From contig JAFXOO010000481.1 of the NCBI GenBank assembly GCA_017528675.1, positions 1 to 15,758 on the forward strand: 15,758 nt of DNA, written 5' to 3'. Source of the DNA: Oscillospiraceae bacterium. GTDB lineage: Bacteria > Bacillota > Clostridia > Oscillospirales > Ruminococcaceae. Below are positions 6,122 to 13,032 of this stretch, one piece after another (position 1 is the stretch's first letter; every line of letters begins with the position of its first letter). A program made the translations under genes and the position numbers. The notes below the pieces were generated by a model. The model saw nothing but the letters and a program-made list of their open reading frames with translations. It was not told the DNA's origin and made no database searches.

Positions 6122-7137
6122 TGATACTTATAAACGGTAACACCTTCAAAACCATCCAGAAGGTTGTTGATTTTCTGGAAGGCAAGGCCTGTTCCCTTTG
6201 CGACGCAGTGTACGGCATCCTTGGCGAGAACGCAGTTGACGTTCAGCGTGCGGTGGATGAGCTCCCGCAGACCGCCCAGCAGTGAGCCGCCGCCTGTCAG
6301 CAGAATGCCGTTTTCATAGATATCACCGACAAGCTCCGGCGGTGTCTCCTCAAGCACCTTCTTGATGCCCTCCATAATGGCAAACACCTCGTCCTCCATC
6401 GCATCAAAGAGCTCCATTTCGTTGATTTCTACGGCATCCGGCAGTCCCCGCATGACGCTGCGTCCCTTGACAATCATGGTGACATCGTCTCTTGGGTCAT
6501 AGAGATTGGTGAGCGTTTTCTTGACCTGCTCGGCAGTCTGTTCACCGATGAGCAGCTTGTAATGGTTCATCATATATTTCTGGATGGCTTTGTCGATGCG
6601 GTTTCCGGCTATTTTGATGGAGTGCGAGGTCACGATGCCGTTCATGGAAACGATTGCCACATCAGTGGTGCCGCCGCCGATGTCTACGACCATGTGCCCC
6701 TTGGCTCTGCCGATGTTGATGCCGGCGCCGAGCATCGCGGCGATGGGTTCATCAATCAGATAGGCTTTCCGGCAGCCTGCTGCCATCACGCAGTCTGCGA
6801 CGGCACGTTTTTCAAGCTCCGTGATGAACGCCGGAACACAGATGATGATACGGGGCTTCACAAGCTGACTGCCGCAGACTTTTTGCAGGAACTCCCGCAG
6901 CATGCACTGCGTCAGCAGATCATCCGAGATCACGCCGTCTGCCATGGGGTGGACAACGTCAATGTAGGCGGGGGTCTTGCCAATCATTTGGTAGGCCTCC
7001 TGCCCGACCGCAAGAATGCGCTGGGTGCTGGTATTATAGGCAATGACGGACGGCTCTGAGAGCACCACGCCCTTTTTGCCGTAGGTCATGACAATGTTCG
7101 CAGTGCCGAGATCAATGCCGATATCGGGTGTACTCAT
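6118..7137 (-). CDS. mreB: MreB/Mbl-like bacterial actin
   Basis: 339-residue actin-fold ATPase of normal MreB length. It has phosphate-1 loop IGIDLGTANIV (6-16), LSEPSVIAY (26-34), connect and catalytic region LIDEPIAAMLGAGI (127-140), phosphate-2 VVDIGGGTTDVAIV (150-163) and adenosine motif LLTGGGSLLGGL (279-290). MreB filaments guide wall synthesis at the inner membrane. The start at 7137 has GGAGG just upstream and begins with the family's N-terminus; an upstream in-frame ATG at 7284 would add an Arg/Cys-rich segment lying inside comF. No mreC or mreD adjoins it. Its neighbours are comF and a ComEA-like gene, joined by ATGA overlaps. It could be MreB, Mbl or a divergent paralogue with another job. 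Confidence 0.92.
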   Translation of the reverse strand: MSTPDIGIDLGTANIVMTYGKKGVVLSEPSVIAYNTSTQRILAVGQEAYQMIGKTPAYIDVVHPMADGVISDDLLTQCMLREFLQKVCGSQLVKPRIIICVPAFITELEKRAVADCVMAAGCRKAYLIDEPIAAMLGAGINIGRAKGHMVVDIGGGTTDVAIVSMNGIVTSHSIKIAGNRIDKAIQKYMMNHYKLLIGEQTAEQVKKTLTNLYDPRDDVTMIVKGRSVMRGLPDAVEINEMELFDAMEDEVFAIMEGIKKVLEETPPELVGDIYENGILLTGGGSLLGGLRELIHRTLNVNCVLAKDAVHCVAKGTGLAFQKINNLLDGFEGVTVYKYQ

Positions 7138-7859
7138 GGGGTTTCCTCCTTCGGTGGGGATGGTCGTTTCGGGCGGGGAACGGTGGTAGCCGCTGCTGCG
7201 GCAATGACGGCGGAGGCGCCCTGCTGCTTGAGTAGGAGCGCACACCGGCTCATGGTGTTCCCGGTGGTCAGCACATCGTCGCACAGGAGGATGCGCTGGC
7301 CGTCAAGCGGAATGTCACGGATATGGAAGCTATCGACATTTTTCGCCCGCTCGGCGGCATTCAGCTCGTGCTGGGCACGGCTGGTCTTTTCTTTATACAG
7401 GATATCCTCCCGGCATGGAAGCGACAGGAGCGTGGCAATTTCCCTTGCGATCAGCGCCGCCTGGTTATAGCCCCGCAGCCGTTCCTTGGAGGCATGCATC
7501 GGGACAGGCACAACGCAGTCGATCTCTCCGAAATCAATGCCGTGCCGGAGCCGTTCTGCAAGGATGCGTGCAGCAAACAGGGCGAAATTCGTGTTTTCCG
7601 ACTGCTTCATCCGGATGATGGCGGGGATGGTCTCCTCTGCATAGGCACATGCCGCAAGTGCCCTGTCGTAGCTGAGCTCCTTCTTGCCGCAGATGCAGCC
7701 GACTTTTCCGCAGCGCCGGCAGACGGCGTCATGCTCCAGGAGCATGTGCTCGCCGCATGCCTCACAGACGACCTTGTCCGGCCCGATCAGCGCATTGCAG
7801 GCAGGGCATCGGTTCGGCCAGAATATCTCAAGAAGTGAGCGTGTCCATTTCGGTTTCAT
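7134..7859 (-). CDS. comF: ComF family phosphoribosyltransferase-like protein
   Basis: 241-residue ComF homologue. An N-terminal zinc-binding part has Cys pairs CPAC (18-21), CEAC (32-35), CRRC (47-50) and CIC (55-57). A type I phosphoribosyltransferase fold follows, with VVPVPMH (116-122), RGYNQAALIA (129-138) and the PRPP loop LLCDDVLTTGNTM (191-203). ComF is needed for DNA uptake in Bacillus and Haemophilus, acting with the ComFA helicase; here no comFA is adjacent. ATG at 7859 is preferred because GGAGG precedes it by six bases; a further in-frame ATG at 7898 lacks this. The gene starts 32 bases inside recD2 and ends with an ATGA overlap into the mreB-like gene. Confidence 0.92.
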   Translation of the reverse strand: MKPKWTRSLLEIFWPNRCPACNALIGPDKVVCEACGEHMLLEHDAVCRRCGKVGCICGKKELSYDRALAACAYAEETIPAIIRMKQSENTNFALFAARILAERLRHGIDFGEIDCVVPVPMHASKERLRGYNQAALIAREIATLLSLPCREDILYKEKTSRAQHELNAAERAKNVDSFHIRDIPLDGQRILLCDDVLTTGNTMSRCALLLKQQGASAVIAAAAATTVPRPKRPSPPKEETP

Positions 7860-10080
7860 CGGAATCCTCCGGTCGGATGCTGCGCTCAAGCATATCACGC
7901 AGACAGGAATAACGGTTGGTGCGGCGGTTGTTCATCACCATCTGCTCGATCTTCTGGGGGGTGCCAATGATGATGAGCAGGCGCTTGGCACGGGTTACGG
8001 CAGTATAGAGCAGATTACGGTAGCTGAGCTTCTCGAATTTTCCGAGCAGCGGCATCACAACCGCCTCAAACTCACTGCCCTGGCTCTTGTGTACCGTAAT
8101 GGCATAGGCGAGTTCGAGCTGATCCATGAGGGTGATCGGATAGACCGTTCTGCGGCCGTCAAAGTCAATGACTGCTTCTCCCCGTCTGCGGTTGATGGAG
8201 AGAATATGGCCGATATCCCCGTTGAAGATACCCTCACCATTTTCGCCGTCCTTTGTCCAGGTGATGTCGTAGTTGTTCTTGGTCTGCATGACCTTGTCGC
8301 CGTCCCGGAATTCATAGAGCGCCGAACGCACCTGCGTTTTGCTGGCTTCCGGCGGATTGAGCCGTGCCTGTAGTGCTTTGTTGAGCTCCACCACGCCCAG
8401 CAGACCCCGGCGGGACGGGCAGATGACCTGAATGTCCTTGGTCGGTGAGAAGCGGAACTGCGGTGCAGCCGGAAGTCTGCGGCACACAAGGTCGATCAGC
8501 AGCTCTGAAGCCTGGTCGAACTCCGTGCGGTGGAAGAAGAAAAAGTCATTATCCTTCCGCAGCAGGTCGGGCATTTCTCCGTGAACAATGCGGTGTGCAT
8601 TGGTGACGATGGTGCTTTGCTGTGCCTGACGGAAGATCTCACGGAGTTCCACCACCGGCATGCAGCGGCTCACGATCAGATGTTGCAGCAGATTGCCGGC
8701 GCCCACGGACGGAAGCTGGTCGCTGTCACCGACAAGGATGACCTTGCAGCCAAGCCGCAGCGCCCGCAGCAGATGTGAGAACAGCAGCACATCCACCATT
8801 GACATCTCGTCCACCACGAGCACATCACAGGCGAGCGGATTGTTTTCATTGTGCACGAATTTTTGCAGACCGGCCGGATCAAACTGAACTTCGAGCAGCC
8901 GGTGGATGGTCTTGGCATCGTAGCCGGTGAGGTCAGAGACACGCTTGGCAGCCCGGCCTGTGGGGGCAGCGATCATGACCCGGTTGCCCTGCTGTTCAAA
9001 GCAGGAGATGATGGCGTTCAGCGTCGTGGTCTTGCCGGTGCCGGGGCCGCCGGTCAGAATGAGCAGCCCACGGGAGAGCGCAGCCCGGATGGCCTCTTTT
9101 TGCAGTGCAGCATAGGTCATGCCGGAGCTTTGCTCGGCGGAATCAATCATGGCTTCGTAGTTGGTACTGTCCCGGATGCCGAAGTCACGCATCACCCCGA
9201 TGCGGTCGGTGATATACTGCTCGGCATCGAAATATTCCTTCAAATAGACGAACTCCCGCTCGCTGCCGGCTTTTTTGTACTCAACAATTGTCTCCTCCTT
9301 CAGCTCGGCATTGTAGGCCTCATAGAAGGCGGTTTCGTTGATGGCAAGGAACTGCACGGCAGCAGGACAAAGCCTGTCCAGCGGCAGACAGGTGTGACCG
9401 CCTGCCAGATTATGCCGCAGCAGATGCAGGATGCCTGCACCCACACGGCACTGGGAATCCTTCGGGATATGCAGATCATGGGCATAGTTTTCCACTGCCT
9501 TGAAGCTCATGCCGATTTCGTCCTCACACAGCAGATAGGGGTTGCGCTCGATCACATCCCTGCACTGGTCACCCCAGACCCGGTATGCCCGCATAGCATA
9601 GCGGTTTTTGATGCCGTAGCCCTCAAAATAGGAGATGACATTGCGCAGCGAGAAAATATGCCGTGCCTCGGCGGCGACCTCCTCACATTTCCGGCGGGAC
9701 ATGCCCCTGACCTCCATGAGGCGCATGGGATCGGTCTCCATGACCATCAGCGTGCGCTCTCCAAAGACCTCAACGATCTTGGCGGCCATTGCCTTGCCGA
9801 TGCCCTTGAATACGCCGGATGCAAGGTAACGCTCGATGCTCTCGGCGGTGTTCGGGAGCTTTCGCTCGCAGCTTTCTGCCTGGAACTGCTGTCCGAAGCG
9901 GGGATGTGTGACATACTGCCCGATGAGGGACAGGCATTCCCCTTCATCCACATCGCCCAGCTCACCCGTCACCGTGACCGGTTCGCCCCCGACATTGAGA
10001 TCCAGCACTACATAGCCGTTTTCCTCGTTCCGGTAGAGGATGTTTTCAATTGTACCCTCGATCTGTTCTGCCTCCGGCAT
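7828..10080 (-). CDS. recD2: RecD2-type ATP-dependent DNA helicase
   Basis: 750-residue SF1B 5'-3' helicase of the RecBC-independent RecD2 family, linked to DNA repair and replication-fork handling. The N-terminal OB-like part and helix-hairpin-helix region (about 80-190) are followed by Walker A LTGGPGTGKTTT (342-353), APTGRAAKR (372-380), Walker B VLVVDEMSM (420-428), LVGDSDQLPSVGAG (449-462), REIFRQ (480-485), TVHKSQGSEFE (662-672) and LLYTAVTRAK (690-699). All helicase motifs are present and length is normal. ATG at 10080 is chosen because GAGG lies seven bases before it; a start at 10110 would add ten residues with no ribosome binding site. It is the first gene of the five-gene minus-strand operon. 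Confidence 0.96.
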   Translation of the reverse strand: MPEAEQIEGTIENILYRNEENGYVVLDLNVGGEPVTVTGELGDVDEGECLSLIGQYVTHPRFGQQFQAESCERKLPNTAESIERYLASGVFKGIGKAMAAKIVEVFGERTLMVMETDPMRLMEVRGMSRRKCEEVAAEARHIFSLRNVISYFEGYGIKNRYAMRAYRVWGDQCRDVIERNPYLLCEDEIGMSFKAVENYAHDLHIPKDSQCRVGAGILHLLRHNLAGGHTCLPLDRLCPAAVQFLAINETAFYEAYNAELKEETIVEYKKAGSEREFVYLKEYFDAEQYITDRIGVMRDFGIRDSTNYEAMIDSAEQSSGMTYAALQKEAIRAALSRGLLILTGGPGTGKTTTLNAIISCFEQQGNRVMIAAPTGRAAKRVSDLTGYDAKTIHRLLEVQFDPAGLQKFVHNENNPLACDVLVVDEMSMVDVLLFSHLLRALRLGCKVILVGDSDQLPSVGAGNLLQHLIVSRCMPVVELREIFRQAQQSTIVTNAHRIVHGEMPDLLRKDNDFFFFHRTEFDQASELLIDLVCRRLPAAPQFRFSPTKDIQVICPSRRGLLGVVELNKALQARLNPPEASKTQVRSALYEFRDGDKVMQTKNNYDITWTKDGENGEGIFNGDIGHILSINRRRGEAVIDFDGRRTVYPITLMDQLELAYAITVHKSQGSEFEAVVMPLLGKFEKLSYRNLLYTAVTRAKRLLIIIGTPQKIEQMVMNNRRTNRYSCLRDMLERSIRPEDSDETEMDTLTS

Positions 10081-10118
10081 GTCATCACCTCGCTTCCTGC
10101 GTAAATACATACAGATTT

Positions 10119-10147
10119 ATTATACCGCATTTTCTGATAAATTGCAA
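10119..10147 (-). promoter_or_regulatory. Promoter of the recD2-comF-mreB-ComEA-lysR operon
   Basis: On the minus strand TTGCAA (10147-10142) and TATAAT (10124-10119) are separated by 17 bases. Transcription should start near 10112, about 30 bases before the recD2 ATG. The -35 box overlaps the cre-like site described separately. Confidence 0.78.
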
Positions 10148-10156
10148 GCGATTTCA
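10143..10156 (-). promoter_or_regulatory. cre/LacI-family operator-like site overlapping the recD2 -35 box
   Basis: On the minus strand TGAAATCGCTTGCA fits the CcpA cre pattern TGnAAnCGnWWnCA at every fixed position. With its flanks (CTGAAATCGCTTGCAATT) it differs at two positions out of 18 from the site at 12082-12099. Overlap with the -35 suggests repression by a LacI-family protein. Motif seen; regulator inferred. Confidence 0.5.
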
Positions 10157-10360
10157 GCCTGTTTCGGCAGTTTTTATGAGAGATGCGGATTTTTAGCGCA
10201 GATTTCCGGAGAAACGTCTGTATCCCGCATATGCGTTTTTTCAAAGCGACCCCGATACGGCGGTGCATCGTGCGTATCCTATATTGATACGGCTCCTCGG
10301 AACGGCACATTACCGGCGTTCTGAGGCAGTCTGTCTGAAATGTGTGCAGCAGAATGCAAC
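10157..10360. other. Intergenic region upstream of the LRR gene
   Basis: No gene and no convincing -35/-10 pair for the plus-strand LRR gene; TATATT (10280-10285) is a possible -10 without a partner. Visible are CGCATATGCG followed by six Ts (10226-10241) and a repeated GATACGGC (10254-10261 and 10286-10293), with an inverted CGTATC between (10273-10278). Confidence 0.45.
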
Positions 10361-10374
10361 AGGAGGCTATGACT

Positions 10375-11409
10375 ATGAAATACAGCAGAAAAATGGCAGG
10401 ACTGCTTGCCGGCGCAGTGGCAATTGCCTCGTGTATGGGCGGCATGACAGTGCAGGCAGAGGATGACGGTTGTTTTGATCTGTGCGGGGAATACGGCGCC
10501 TACTACCGCCATCCGGAAAGCGGCGGGACGGACTGGGAGCTTGTGATGCTCTACGCTCCGGACTACAGCACACTTACCGCAGACCAGAAGGCGGAGATTG
10601 CGTATCTTGAAATCCCTGAAAGCGTGAACGGCCAGCCTGTGACGGGCATCGGCAAGGGCGTTTTCTGGGAGCTGACGTCGCTGACAGAGGTGGTCATGCC
10701 GGACAGCATCACCTGTATTGCACCGTCTGCGTTCTACGGATGTGCAGCGCTGGAGAGCATAGCCATCCCGGAGAGCGTGACGGAAATCGGCAGCCATGCC
10801 TTCCGAGGATGTACCTCGCTGACAAGTGTGACTGTGCCGGACGGGGTGACGGAGATCGGGGAATATGTGTTTTATGACTGCCGGTTCCTGAGTGCGGCTG
10901 TCATTCCGGACAGTATCGAAGCCATTGACGCATGGGCATTCGGAGACTGTGTATCCATGACGGAGATCACGATTCCGGACAGTGTGGAGAAAATCGGGAA
11001 AAATGCCTTCTCCTGCTGCTCCTCTCTGACCGATGTGCAGATCGGAAGCGGTGTGACAAGCATCGGTGATTACGCATTCAAGGGATGCTCTGCCATGCGG
11101 CGCATCACGGTTCCCGCATCTGTCACAGAGATCGGGGCACAGGCGCTTGGCTATACCTTTGCCGGCGGGCTGATTCCGGATTTTGTCATCTGCGGGACAG
11201 CCGGCTCCGCTGCCGAGGACTATGCGCTTGCCAACGGCATTCCGTTTGAGGAGGCAGGTTCAGAGCCGGCAGCGCCTTCCTATGGGCTGGTTGGAGATAT
11301 CAACGGCGACGGCGTAGCCAATGCCTCGGATGCGGCGATGATTCTGATCTATTCCGCAGCCGTCGGCGCAGGATATGAGGGCACGCTGCCGGAGTATTTT
11401 GCAAAATAA
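10375..11409 (+). CDS. Secreted BspA-like leucine-rich-repeat protein with half dockerin
   Basis: 344 residues. A signal peptide (MKYSRKMAGL, hydrophobic core, likely cut after TVQA near residue 28) is followed by a short unique segment (30-75) and about seven LRR_5 repeats (about 76-275) of the pattern IPDSVTEIGxxAFxxCxSLT. The C-terminus (303-344) has one dockerin-like calcium loop DINGDGVANASD (308-319) followed by AAMILIYSAAVGAG, but no second loop; the protein stops 11 residues after GAG. BspA-like proteins are surface or secreted binding proteins. ATG at 10375 is chosen over 10369 because AGGAGG (10361-10366) is eight bases away rather than two. Function is unknown; it may bind substrate or associate with the cellulosome if the half dockerin works. 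Confidence 0.88.
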   Translation: MKYSRKMAGLLAGAVAIASCMGGMTVQAEDDGCFDLCGEYGAYYRHPESGGTDWELVMLYAPDYSTLTADQKAEIAYLEIPESVNGQPVTGIGKGVFWELTSLTEVVMPDSITCIAPSAFYGCAALESIAIPESVTEIGSHAFRGCTSLTSVTVPDGVTEIGEYVFYDCRFLSAAVIPDSIEAIDAWAFGDCVSMTEITIPDSVEKIGKNAFSCCSSLTDVQIGSGVTSIGDYAFKGCSAMRRITVPASVTEIGAQALGYTFAGGLIPDFVICGTAGSAAEDYALANGIPFEEAGSEPAAPSYGLVGDINGDGVANASDAAMILIYSAAVGAGYEGTLPEYFAK

Positions 11410-11443
11410 TCCACCCCTGAAAAAGCGTAGCATGGGGGATTTC

Positions 11444-11514
11444 GCCGTCTACTCTGTATAAGCGACTGCCTACGCTCGTTCCTCGCTGGGCATCGGCTTA
11501 TGCGGACGGCTTTT
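11444..11514 (+). other. Structured element downstream of the LRR gene, terminator-like
   Basis: Nested inverted repeats: GCCGTC (11444-11449) with GACGGC (11505-11510), and ATAAGC (11458-11463) with GCTTAT (11496-11501), closing over a loop that contains CGCTCGTTCCTCGCT. Four Ts follow the outer stem. It may be a weak terminator, a repeat of wider distribution or a small structured RNA end. The gene-free stretch 11410-11562 holds nothing else I can support. Confidence 0.4.
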
Positions 11515-11562
11515 CCCCGAAAGGGACGCTTCGCACGTTCAAGAATGTTTTTTGACAGACTG

Positions 11563-11589
11563 ACACCCCGGAAATCTCCGGGGTGTTTT
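11563..11589 (+). terminator. Rho-independent terminator downstream of the LRR gene
   Basis: Perfect 10-base stem ACACCCCGGA / TCCGGGGTGT with loop AATC and a short T run (11586-11589). It lies 154 bases after the LRR stop and four bases from the stop of the convergent small gene. On the minus strand it forms the same hairpin but lacks a T tract. Confidence 0.78.
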
Positions 11590-11592
11590 CCG

Positions 11593-11940
11593 TCAGGGGC
11601 GGCATTGCGCTTCCAGCATAGTCTGCACTTCCGGAAGGGGCGCAGCGGCAAAAACGGCATATTCCTGCACCATCTCCCGGCAGAGCTGTTCTGCATCCGC
11701 ATCCTCCGGCAGATAGACGAGCAGCACACAGCGCAGTACCTCGGCATCCATCCAGGCGACCTGGGCGGCATATTGCCGGAGCAGTGCCTCCGTGCCGGGC
11801 GCCGCATCCCGGACAGGCAGCACCGCAAAGGGACAGAGCCGGTGCTGCGGCGGCTGTTCCTCTGGCCTGTGCAGCCCCAGCAGTATCGCAAGTCCGATGC
11901 CCGCAAGCACCAGTCCCCCCATCAGCAGCAACCCGTTCAT
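11593..11940 (-). CDS. Small single-pass membrane protein of unknown function
   Basis: 115 residues: an N-terminal membrane helix (about 3-22, MNGLLLMGGLVLAGIGLAIL), a Pro/Glu spacer (25-33) and a compact cytoplasmic-type domain (35-115) with the strand-helix-strand pattern FAVLPV, LLRQYAAQVAW, VLRCVLLVYLPEDADAEQLC and EYAVF. The pattern resembles small Clostridial proteins seen with the same layout, but I cannot name a function. AAAGGAGA lies seven bases before the ATG at 11940, a good spacing. The first amino acids of a longer upstream frame (from 12105) overlap the promoter region and lack a ribosome binding site. It is divergent from the histidinol-phosphatase operon and convergent with the LRR gene. 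Its own promoter is unclear (a possible -10 TATACT at 11970-11965). Confidence 0.72.
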   Translation of the reverse strand: MNGLLLMGGLVLAGIGLAILLGLHRPEEQPPQHRLCPFAVLPVRDAAPGTEALLRQYAAQVAWMDAEVLRCVLLVYLPEDADAEQLCREMVQEYAVFAAAPLPEVQTMLEAQCRP

Positions 11941-11986
11941 CGCAAATCTCCTTTCTTTTTGACAGTATATGCAGCAGGGCGGTTTC

Positions 11987-12015
11987 TTGACAGAAGGGGT
12001 GTGGCGTGGTATAAT
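11987..12015 (+). promoter_or_regulatory. Consensus promoter P1 of the PHP-lrp-aminotransferase-ispE operon
   Basis: TTGACA (11987-11992), 17-base spacer and TATAAT (12010-12015): a perfect match. It would give a leader of about 158 bases that runs through the second promoter. A G/C dyad GGGAGG/CCTCCC (12027-12055) lies early in this leader. Confidence 0.85.
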
Positions 12016-12082
12016 AGAGAAGTGACGGGAGGGGAAGGCGGCAACGCATCCTCCCCGCATACCTTGCAATGTAAATATTTTC

Positions 12083-12096
12083 TGAAAACGATTGCA
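12083..12096 (+). promoter_or_regulatory. cre/LacI-family operator-like site overlapping the P2 -35 box
   Basis: TGAAAACGATTGCA fits the cre pattern TGnAAnCGnWWnCA at every fixed position and overlaps the TTGCAA -35 of P2. It is the counterpart of the site at the recD2 promoter (16 of 18 identical with flanks). A protein bound here would block P2 and could act as a roadblock for P1 transcripts. Confidence 0.5.
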
Positions 12097-12120
12097 ATTC
12101 TTCACGGGATGTGCTATGAT
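12092..12120 (+). promoter_or_regulatory. Second promoter P2 of the same operon, extended -10
   Basis: TTGCAA (12092-12097), 17-base spacer and TATGAT (12115-12120) preceded by TGC, an extended -10. The start would fall near 12127, exactly where a leader hairpin begins. Confidence 0.7.
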
Positions 12121-12126
12121 AATAGA

Positions 12127-12159
12127 ATAGACTCCCCGGAGATCTCCGGCATGGTCTAT
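12127..12159 (+). promoter_or_regulatory. 5'-terminal leader hairpin just upstream of the ribosome binding site
   Basis: Outer arms ATAGAC (12127-12132) and GTCTAT (12154-12159) enclose the palindrome CCGGAGATCTCCGG (12136-12149), with small internal loops TCC and CATG. It ends five bases before the ribosome binding site AAAGGAGGG (12165-12173). There is no T tract, so it is not a terminator. It may protect the 5' end or be an operator. Confidence 0.5.
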
Positions 12160-12179
12160 CCCTGAAAGGAGGGACGCTG

Positions 12180-13019
12180 ATGCAGCTTACAGACTGCCAT
12201 ACCCACACCTGCATTTCCCCTGACAGCGAGGCGCTGCTCACGGATATGATACGAAAGGCACAGGATATCGGGCTTTTTGCCTATGCTGTGACCGATCATG
12301 TAGAGCTATGCCGCTGGTATCCGCAGGGATACTACGCCGCCCTGCCCCGCAATGAGGAGGATTTCTTCGACTATGCTGCCCGCTTTGAGCAGGCAATGGC
12401 ACAGAATGCCGTTGCACGGGAGCTTACGCAGGGAATGACCTTCGTCAGCGGGATTGAGCTGGGAGAGCCGGATGCGGATTTTGGCCTTGCTGCGTCAGTC
12501 TGCGAGGACAAGCGGTTGGATTTCGTCATTGCGTCACTCCATGAGCTGCCAGGGAAGCTTGATTTCTACTTCCTCGATTATGCGCAGGAGGATGTTCCGG
12601 CACTGCTGCGGGAATACTTCACTGAGCTGCTGAAAATCGCAGAATGGGGAAAGTTCGATGTCCTTGGACACATTACCTACCCGCTGCGCTACATTGAGGG
12701 CGATGCCGGAATTCCTGTGGATATGGCGCAATACCGTGACATCATCGCGGAGATCTTCCGTGCCGTCATCCGGCAGGGAAAGGGCATCGAGCTGAACACT
12801 TCCGGCTTCCGGCAGGTGTACGGCAAGCCGTTCCCGGATGCAGCGCTGCTGCGGCTCTACAGGGAGCTTGGCGGCAGGATTCTGACGCTCGGCTCGGATG
12901 CACACCGCCCGGAGGATGTCGGCGGCGGCATTGCGCAGGGCGCAGCGCTTGCAAAATCCGTCGGGTTTGACCGCATTGCAGTCTACCGGCGGCATGACCC
13001 ATGCTATCTCACAATTTAA
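12180..13019 (+). CDS. hisJ: PHP-domain histidinol-phosphatase (HisJ/HisK family)
   Basis: 279-residue PHP-family metallophosphatase, the length of Bacillus HisJ. It would hydrolyse histidinol phosphate in histidine synthesis. Metal ligands expected for the fold are all visible: His7 and His9 (DCHTHT), Asp39-His40 (VTDHVE), Glu93 (SGIELGE), His121 (IASLHE), His164 (VLGHITYPLRY), Asp240 and His242 (GSDAHRP). GGAGG lies seven bases before the ATG. It is the first gene of a four-gene operon and the next gene's ribosome binding site overlaps its stop codon. No other histidine gene is nearby, so action on another phosphoester cannot be excluded; the family call is firm, the substrate inferred. Confidence 0.9.
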   Translation: MQLTDCHTHTCISPDSEALLTDMIRKAQDIGLFAYAVTDHVELCRWYPQGYYAALPRNEEDFFDYAARFEQAMAQNAVARELTQGMTFVSGIELGEPDADFGLAASVCEDKRLDFVIASLHELPGKLDFYFLDYAQEDVPALLREYFTELLKIAEWGKFDVLGHITYPLRYIEGDAGIPVDMAQYRDIIAEIFRAVIRQGKGIELNTSGFRQVYGKPFPDAALLRLYRELGGRILTLGSDAHRPEDVGGGIAQGAALAKSVGFDRIAVYRRHDPCYLTI

Positions 13020-13032
13020 GGAGGAAATTATG

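Noticed and set aside
8851..10104. 417-codon open frame antisense to recD2
   Set aside because: Shadow of a firmly identified helicase gene, with no recognisable motif and no start signal.
11500..12165. Plus-strand 221-codon frame opposite the small membrane protein gene
   Set aside because: Crosses a terminator and two promoters, with a low-complexity Arg/His/Gln-rich product and no start signal.
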